Assembly: GCA_937885735.1 (NCBI GenBank)
Contig: CALABN010000057.1
Span: 1-18,428 of the forward strand
Direction: 5' to 3'
Length of the DNA stretch: 18,428 bases
Source of the DNA: an uncultured Bacteroidota bacterium
GTDB taxonomy: Bacteria; Bacteroidota; Bacteroidia; Bacteroidales; SZUA-534
Shown: positions 14,001-18,428 of the stretch, in pieces
Position numbering within the stretch: the first letter of the stretch is position 1
Layout: every line of letters starts with the position of its first letter
Translations under genes and position numbers: made by a program
The notes under the pieces: model-generated
Told to the model about the DNA's origin: nothing
Seen by the model: only the letters and a program-made list of their open reading frames with translations
The model's database searches: none

Positions 14001-15940
14001 ATAGTAACGGTTCCACCACTGCCTATATACTTCACTATTTGGTCCTTCTTTCTGTCTGTATATTTGAAGTTTTTATCCTTTATTTCAATCACTCGCCTTG
14101 CGCCCCAAGGCTTGCCAGTTGTCAACGTACCTTCATATATGATTGAAACTACATTCTTGAAGGCATTTTCACCGATGCTTGCAACTGAGGCAGGAACCTC
14201 AAGCGAGTCTAACTTGCTACACCCATTAAACGCTTCAATGCCAATGGTTTCTACTGAACGTGGAATATTGATTGTCTTGAGTTTGGAGCAACCCTCAAAA
14301 GCATATTTGTCTATTGTTGTCACGTTCCCTAAAATCTCAACTGTTTCCAGATTGCTACATGAGCCAAATAAATCATAGTCAATAACTGTTACCAAACCAG
14401 GTATTGTAACAGATGTCAAGCTTGTACAACCCGTAAAAGCTCCCACCCTCATGGTTGTCACAGAATTGGGAATAGTTATCGATGTCATGCTTTGACATCC
14501 ATTAAATGCATTTGCTTCAATAAATTTACAGTTATTGTTCACCTCACATGAGGTGATGTCTCTAGATTTTGCTTTGACAAGGAACAAGTATTTGTTTTCG
14601 GAATTACCCAAATAGAGTGCATTGTCGTATTCATTGTATTGCAGTGCATTGCAAGAATTAAAACAATAATATCCAATGCTAGTTACAGAATTAGGAATTT
14701 CAATACTGACCAGTTTGCTACAGCCATAAAACGTATTGAGGCCTATGCTAGTGACTGTATTTGGAATAGTGATGGATGTCAATCCATTGCAACCATAGAA
14801 CGCATAGTCACCAATGCTTGTTACAGAAGCGGGCACATTATAGGTTCCTGTCCTTCCTATAGGGCACCAAATTATTTTCGTCTTTTTCTTGTCAAAAAGC
14901 ACTCCATCCACTACAGTGAAATAATTGTTGTCACTGGCAACCGTCAAGGAACTTAACTTGCTACAATTTGAAAAAACATTATTGCCTAAAGTGGTGACTG
15001 ATGCAGGAATGTTAAACGAAGTCAATTCCCTACATCCACTGAATGCGTAATTGCCTATGCTGGTAGTCTTATTTGAAATGGTTATGCTTTTCAATCCACT
15101 GCAACTGGAGAATGTCTCTGCCTTGATGCTGGTGACAGAACTCGGAATAGTGATTGATGTCAATCCACTGCAATATCTAAACGCAGAACTTTCAATGTTT
15201 TTGACTGTATTGTTGATGGTGATTGATGTCAAATTGACACACTCGTAAAAGGCGTTTTTCCCTATAGTAGTCACCGAACTGGGGACAGTGTAACTCCCAG
15301 TTTTTCCTGTCAGGCAACACACCAGTGTTGTCTTGTCTTTATTAAACAAGACACCATCTGATGAAGAGTATTTGGCATTATTGGCATCGACGTTTATTTC
15401 CGTCAGATTGTCACAACCACAGAATACCAATTCACCAATGCTGGTGACAGATTGTGGTATGGTTATGGATGCCAAGCCTGCACAACCAAAGAACGCATAA
15501 TCGCCAATGCTTGTTACTGAATTAGGAATGGTCAACGATGATAAACTTGTGCAACTTTCGAAAGCATTATTGCCAATGCTTGTTACAGAATTTGGAATGT
15601 CAACCGAGGTCAAGCCACTGCAACCCAAGAACGCACTCGAGCCAATGCTGGTGACGGAATTTGGAATGGTTATTTTCGTCAATTTATTACAATAGCTAAA
15701 TGCACTGTTACCAATGCTTGTCACCTTATATGTCTTGCCAGAATAATTATCGGTTACAGAACTTGGTATGTCGATAGTGGTTACACCGCTCAATATAGAA
15801 TAACACATTGAAACGGCTACTGTATAAGGTTCCGTATCGGATGTAATATTATATCCTAAATCACCTGTGATAAAATCCGTTCCTTTAGATGTAAAAGTGA
15901 ATTCCAATAATAAAAAAGCGGCAAATATGATGCGTTTCAT
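11054..15940 (-). CDS. Giant BspA-like LRR protein with InlB B-type domain, eight Cys/His repeats and T9SS sorting domain
   Basis: A 1628-residue exported protein from ATG 15940 (MKRIIFAAFLLLEFTFTSKG, signal peptide). Residues about 40-1035 hold roughly 32 BspA/TpLRR-type units of 23 residues, with inserts of three classes: DGVLFNKDKTTLV, NALYLGNSENKYLFLVKAKS and the PWGA/KYIGSGG type. A Trp-rich cap (GWNVNWNPNHCPVMWG) leads into a divergent InlB B-repeat domain (about 1040-1110; GTVVGSG, GYHFVRWTDG). Eight tandem repeats of 40-41 residues follow (1112 to about 1431) with pattern TCT-x2-GLTEG-x-HCSVC. Then come three more LRRs with a second cap (DWNPDNCPVEWG) and a T9SS type A domain (about 1563-1622). 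It is likely a large surface adhesin; the ligand is unknown. Start 30 bases after the 764-residue gene suggests co-transcription. The terminal residues NWFR derive partly from a palindromic repeat. Confidence 0.88.
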   Translation of the reverse strand: MKRIIFAAFLLLEFTFTSKGTDFITGDLGYNITSDTEPYTVAVSMCYSILSGVTTIDIPSSVTDNYSGKTYKVTSIGNSAFSYCNKLTKITIPNSVTSIGSSAFLGCSGLTSVDIPNSVTSIGNNAFESCTSLSSLTIPNSVTSIGDYAFFGCAGLASITIPQSVTSIGELVFCGCDNLTEINVDANNAKYSSSDGVLFNKDKTTLVCCLTGKTGSYTVPSSVTTIGKNAFYECVNLTSITINNTVKNIESSAFRYCSGLTSITIPSSVTSIKAETFSSCSGLKSITISNKTTSIGNYAFSGCRELTSFNIPASVTTLGNNVFSNCSKLSSLTVASDNNYFTVVDGVLFDKKKTKIIWCPIGRTGTYNVPASVTSIGDYAFYGCNGLTSITIPNTVTSIGLNTFYGCSKLVSIEIPNSVTSIGYYCFNSCNALQYNEYDNALYLGNSENKYLFLVKAKSRDITSCEVNNNCKFIEANAFNGCQSMTSITIPNSVTTMRVGAFTGCTSLTSVTIPGLVTVIDYDLFGSCSNLETVEILGNVTTIDKYAFEGCSKLKTINIPRSVETIGIEAFNGCSKLDSLEVPASVASIGENAFKNVVSIIYEGTLTTGKPWGARRVIEIKDKNFKYTDRKKDQIVKYIGSGGTVTIPENVTTIFNNAFNNCTSPTSIIIPSSFTSISDHMFYGFTGLTSVTIPNTVTSIGNYAFNGCSSLKSVSIPNTITSIGERAFYGCTGLTSVSIPNTVTSIGNYAFYNCTGLTSVSISNTVTSIGNYVFYGCQSLKSVSIPNSVTSIGERAFYGCTGLTSLNIPSSVVSINQYAFSGCTKLPLILIPDKVGTIGNNAFLNVKEIAYAGSATGSPWGALTLYVIDSNFVYVDKEKTQLVKFIGSGVDVAIPESVTTILDRAFYNSRIASLSIPNSVKTIGSEAFLGCNVLKFNEYGDALYLGNDDDKYICMVKVASTQNSITSFELPQGCKIIYDGAFAGCSQLQFIELTDTVTCVGNNAFKDCGKITIFCQESSRPSGWNVNWNPNHCPVMWGCKRASLSANVDDYGTVVGSGLYCDGSTASFVAIPSEGYHFVRWTDGEISSYSENAQMDMQMVKNVAMTAVFAPHDTVVDNAVAATCTMSGLTKGAHCSVCNAVFIEQSLIPAGHKNEFVPGKTATCEHTGLTDGVRCSVCGLAIVQQEILPVVDHTVVIDAAVAATCSHSGLTEGKHCSVCGEVLVRQNTITVISHNIVEDAAVAATCTHDGLTEGRHCSLCGDVFVKQNTIPAIPHTIVEDSAVEATCTTFGKTAGKHCSVCNTVIEEQKTIPATGHTVVVDNAVVPTCTRFGLTDGSHCSVCHMVLVKQDTIAALGHKESVVPAVDATCTATGLTEGRFCSVCGEVLAKQEIIPESGHTIVIDEAIPATSTTEGLSEGQHCSVCGKVIAKQEPTQEFEYVDEERTQLVKYNGIGGDVTIPGSVVSICMDAFRDCKTLTSVTLSGNVVNISKDAFNGCTAMENIVIPLSVKAVGSSAFKGCDNLSIFCEANSKPDEWKKDWNPDNCPVEWGYVGIAEDAATAVNIYAHHNVIVVENADADIYVYDATGRLVARRDVAPNVSIAMSREGLYIVKCGAETKRVVVSQNWFR
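11648..12607 (-). repeat. Eight tandem Cys/His repeats in the giant protein (about 123 bp each)
   Basis: Units begin at His1112 and run in 41-residue register, except the first, which is 40. The shared frame is H1, T12-C13, G17, G21, H23-C24 and C27. Exceptions: H23 is Arg in unit 2 and Phe in unit 7; C13 is Ser in unit 8 (residue 1410). At DNA level the units are clearly diverged, so this is an old array rather than a fresh expansion. Confidence 0.9.
13527..13782 (-). repeat. Higher-order 207-bp tandem duplication within LRRs
   Basis: A 49-base stretch at 13527-13575 recurs without change at 13734-13782, exactly 207 bases (three 69-base LRR units) away. The protein repeats the three-unit order ending TSIGERAFYGCTGLTS twice. 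The flanking sequence is also similar but less so. Confidence 0.85.
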
Positions 15941-15970
15941 TTCGTTATCGTTTATTGATTAATAGTTCTA

Positions 15971-18265
15971 TTATTTTACAATGGCAACCCTTATGGTTGA
16001 AACTCCTGTTTTTACAATAAATATTCCTGCGTCCTGCATGGTTATCTCTGTCGAGGCGTTGCACGCAACATCCCTTCGTGCAATCAAGCGGCCCATGGCA
16101 TCATAAACAAAAATGTCGGAATCAGCGTTTTCGACAACTATCACGTTGTGATGGGCATATATGTTGACCGCACTGGATTCGACAGGTTCAATGCCAGTTG
16201 TCAGCCTTGTTCCTGTTGCCAAATGAGTGTCTTTCTCGCCACAACCATAATCGCAAACGGCAGTTTCTGTTCCATCCTCATCAAATGTGGCATCGTTGTT
16301 GTAGATGTAATAAGTAAATTCGTGGCTCAACTGAGCAATGGCATCTTGCTTCTGCAACACTTCATTGCACACCGAGCAATGCATGCCAATAGACAAACCC
16401 TCATGGGTGCATGTGGCAGCAACGGCACTATCTATGACAACGGTATGCCCTGTAGCTGGCACAATATCTCTTTTTACAAATATGGTATCACAGGCCGAAC
16501 AATGTTTGCCTTCAGTCAAACCTGCACTAGTGCATGTGGCAGATATGGCATTGTCTACCACAATGACGTGTCCCGTTGCTGGAATGTTTGTTTGTTGTGT
16601 CAATTGTTTGTTGCATACCGAGCAATGCAGTCCTTCGGTCAGTCCTGACATGGTGCAAGTTGCCGCAACAGCGCTGTCAACAACCATAGTGTGATCTTTC
16701 ATAGGAATTGTTTCCGGCTTGACAAGCACACTGTTGCACACAGAGCAATGCTTGCCGGCAGTGAGTCCTGTTTGAGTGCATGTGGCTTCAACCTTATCGT
16801 CAATGACAACAGTATGTTCCAACATGGCTATTGTGTCTTGCTTTTCAATGACCAAATTGCAATATGAGCAATGTTTGCCTGTTGTAAGCCCCACATGCGA
16901 ACATGTTGGTGCAACTGGGGCATCTTCAACTACATTGTGGTCTACAAATGGAATATCCTCTCTTTTTTGAAGTATCTCGCCACAAACAGAGCAATGAGAA
17001 CCCGCTGTCAGACCTATATGATTGCAAGTGGCCTGGACAGCGCTGTCAACAACCACAGTATGTTCCTTGGCTGGAATTGGATCCTGAGCCACAAGCTCCA
17101 TATGGCAAACAGTGCAATGCTTGCCATCCGTCATACCCGAGCTCGAACAAGTGGCAGGATAGCCCGCATCAACAACTTCCGTATGGCCTAATGCAGGGAT
17201 AATGCATTGCTTGGTTATGATGACATTACATACAGAACAATGGGTTCCTCCCGTCAAACCGGAATTGAGACATGTTGCTGGAACTTCAGTGTCAACTGCA
17301 ATTGTATGCTTCTCAAAAATGGCAGTTAGATTCATATCGGAAACTACTCTTATTGTTCGGTTTTGTTCAGTATTGACAATTGTTTTTCCGTCTTCGCTCC
17401 ATCCAACAAAATGGTATTGATTAGAACAATCCACTCCTATAGTTGCTATTGAACCTGAAACATAAAACCCGCTCCCTATTGCAGTGCCATATGCCTCATT
17501 ATTGACAGACAAAGTCAGTGACCTACAATCCCAATAAATATTATAACCACCGTATATTTCAGCATCCCAAATACTACTCCAACCAGCTGGTTCAGTTTTG
17601 GCTTGACAATAAATATTTATTCCTTCACACCGTCTAAAAAGTCCATAATCAGTTTTTACTACTGAACTTGGAATATATATTGACTTCAATCTTGTACAAT
17701 AATAAAACGCACCTTCCTCTATATAAGTAACAGTATTAGGAATAGTGACTGATGTCAATTTATGGCATCGCTCAAAAGCCACAAATCCAATGTGAGTAAC
17801 TGTAGTGGGTATGACGTAATCACCAGCCTTTCCTCCTGGATAACAAACCAACGTGGTCATATCTTTGTTAAAAAGGACTCCGTCGACAGAAACATATTTT
17901 GGATTATCCTTATCAACGTTTATTGCAACCAAACTGGAACAGCCTCTGAATGTCCTGTTGTCGCTAATATTAGTAACCGTCTTGGGAATATTTATTACTT
18001 CTATGCCTATACAAAAATCAAACGCATGGTCAGAAATTCCCGTTACCGTGTAAGTAGTGAATCCAAAAGTCACTTTTTCAGGGATATTCACTATAGTCAA
18101 ACCACTATATGATCTGGGATTATCTTCACTCGTTTCTCTAGACGCCACAGTTGCCGTTGCTTTAGTACTATTAAGATCATATAGTATGCCATCAATATTA
18201 GTATACCCATGGACATTAAGCATTCCCGCCACAACCAAAATGGTTGCAAGAAAAAGTCTTTTCAT
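15971..18265 (-). CDS. BspA-like protein with InlB B-type domain, eight Cys/His repeats and T9SS sorting domain
   Basis: A 764-residue exported protein from ATG 18265; MKRLFLATILVVAGMLNVHG is a signal peptide. Only about five LRR_5 units follow (to about 230), one with the DGVLFNKDMTTLV insert, closed by a Trp cap (PAGWSSIWDAEIYGGYNIYW). A divergent InlB B-repeat domain lies at about 246-318 (GTAIGSGFYVSG, YHFVGWSEDG). Eight exact 41-residue Cys/His repeats run from His320 to 647, all keeping H1, C13, H23, C24 and C27. A degenerate ninth unit (HEFTYYIYNNDATFDEDGTE) carries CDYGC. The T9SS domain is at about 700-764 (VIVVENADSDIFVYDAMGRL). It is the first gene of a probable operon with the 1628-residue paralog. 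Compared with that protein it looks like the same chassis with most LRRs missing. Function as a surface adhesin or scaffold is inferred. Confidence 0.88.
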   Translation of the reverse strand: MKRLFLATILVVAGMLNVHGYTNIDGILYDLNSTKATATVASRETSEDNPRSYSGLTIVNIPEKVTFGFTTYTVTGISDHAFDFCIGIEVINIPKTVTNISDNRTFRGCSSLVAINVDKDNPKYVSVDGVLFNKDMTTLVCYPGGKAGDYVIPTTVTHIGFVAFERCHKLTSVTIPNTVTYIEEGAFYYCTRLKSIYIPSSVVKTDYGLFRRCEGINIYCQAKTEPAGWSSIWDAEIYGGYNIYWDCRSLTLSVNNEAYGTAIGSGFYVSGSIATIGVDCSNQYHFVGWSEDGKTIVNTEQNRTIRVVSDMNLTAIFEKHTIAVDTEVPATCLNSGLTGGTHCSVCNVIITKQCIIPALGHTEVVDAGYPATCSSSGMTDGKHCTVCHMELVAQDPIPAKEHTVVVDSAVQATCNHIGLTAGSHCSVCGEILQKREDIPFVDHNVVEDAPVAPTCSHVGLTTGKHCSYCNLVIEKQDTIAMLEHTVVIDDKVEATCTQTGLTAGKHCSVCNSVLVKPETIPMKDHTMVVDSAVAATCTMSGLTEGLHCSVCNKQLTQQTNIPATGHVIVVDNAISATCTSAGLTEGKHCSACDTIFVKRDIVPATGHTVVIDSAVAATCTHEGLSIGMHCSVCNEVLQKQDAIAQLSHEFTYYIYNNDATFDEDGTETAVCDYGCGEKDTHLATGTRLTTGIEPVESSAVNIYAHHNVIVVENADSDIFVYDAMGRLIARRDVACNASTEITMQDAGIFIVKTGVSTIRVAIVK
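16325..17308 (-). repeat. Eight tandem 123-bp Cys/His repeats in the 764-residue protein
   Basis: Exactly 984 bases, eight units of 41 codons with no length change. Each unit begins with His and keeps C-x9-H-C-x2-C. Consensus segments: HTVVVDSAVAATCT, GLTEGKHCSVC and TIPATG. Unit 1 has one extra Cys (KQCIIP). Confidence 0.92.
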
Positions 18266-18290
18266 AACGTTGTCAAAAAAAATGATTAGA

Positions 18291-18328
18291 TAGTTTTCAA
18301 ATATATAAAATATTGTAACCTATTTAAA
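18291..18328 (-). promoter_or_regulatory. Promoter of the BspA-like operon
   Basis: On the minus strand, TATATTTG (18298-18305) matches the -7 consensus exactly, is followed by AAAA, and is preceded at exactly 19 bases by TTTA (18325-18328), one base from the -33 TTTG. The start point near 18291 gives a leader of about 26 bases. It is the best promoter in the window and probably drives both large genes to its left. Confidence 0.6.
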
Positions 18329-18428
18329 TGTTTGTAAAAAAAATTGACTGAAGTATAGATTCAAGTAGCAAGAGCAATTTTATAAAAAATTTTTAAAGAA
18401 CACTTGTTTAGGGCAACGGAAAGACAAT

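Noticed and set aside
11054..17308. CRISPR-like regular repeats
   Set aside because: The 69-bp and 123-bp periods are in-frame protein repeats (23 and 41 residues), diverged between units, with no constant repeat and unique spacer pattern.

Overview
The window comes from a member of the Bacteroidota, most likely order Bacteroidales. Three large exported proteins end in a type IX secretion (T9SS, Por) C-terminal sorting domain. Several genes are preceded by the Bacteroidetes-type promoter (-7 box TAnnTTTG, -33 TTTG-like) and lack Shine-Dalgarno sites. The truncated gene at the left edge is the Bacteroidetes EF-G paralog. The species cannot be named from this sequence alone.

Left part (1-5145), mostly housekeeping: a 5'-truncated-by-window EF-G paralog on the minus strand (1-461); a GtrA-family membrane protein (787-1212, +); a tRNA-Arg with anticodon CCG (1268-1339, +); an exported calcineurin-like metallophosphatase (1608-2387, +); uvrC (2522-4345, +); and a small DEDDh 3'-5' exonuclease (4462-4956, -). 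The exonuclease gene lies between two direct copies of an intergenic repeat.

Right part (5146-18265), all on the minus strand: three BspA-like leucine-rich-repeat surface proteins of 696, 1628 and 764 residues, with DNA polymerase I (polA, 7435-10218) between the first two. The 764- and 1628-residue genes are 30 bases apart behind one clear promoter at the right edge and are probably an operon. Both carry the same composite architecture: LRRs of about 23 residues, a Trp-containing cap, a divergent InlB B-type repeat domain, eight tandem 41-residue Cys/His repeats, then the T9SS sorting domain. The 696-residue protein has only LRRs and the sorting domain. They look like surface or secreted adhesin-type proteins sharing one secretion route; their ligands cannot be read from the sequence.

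The intergenic regions are unusually rich in short dispersed repeats: a recurring terminator-like hairpin, a TAGTGCCT-type module, AT-rich TTAATTATTAA blocks, a TCCTNNN heptamer array and several perfect palindromes. Two of these have supplied the last codons and the stop codon of neighbouring BspA-like genes. The 835-base gap between polA and the 1628-residue gene holds most of these elements and no convincing gene.
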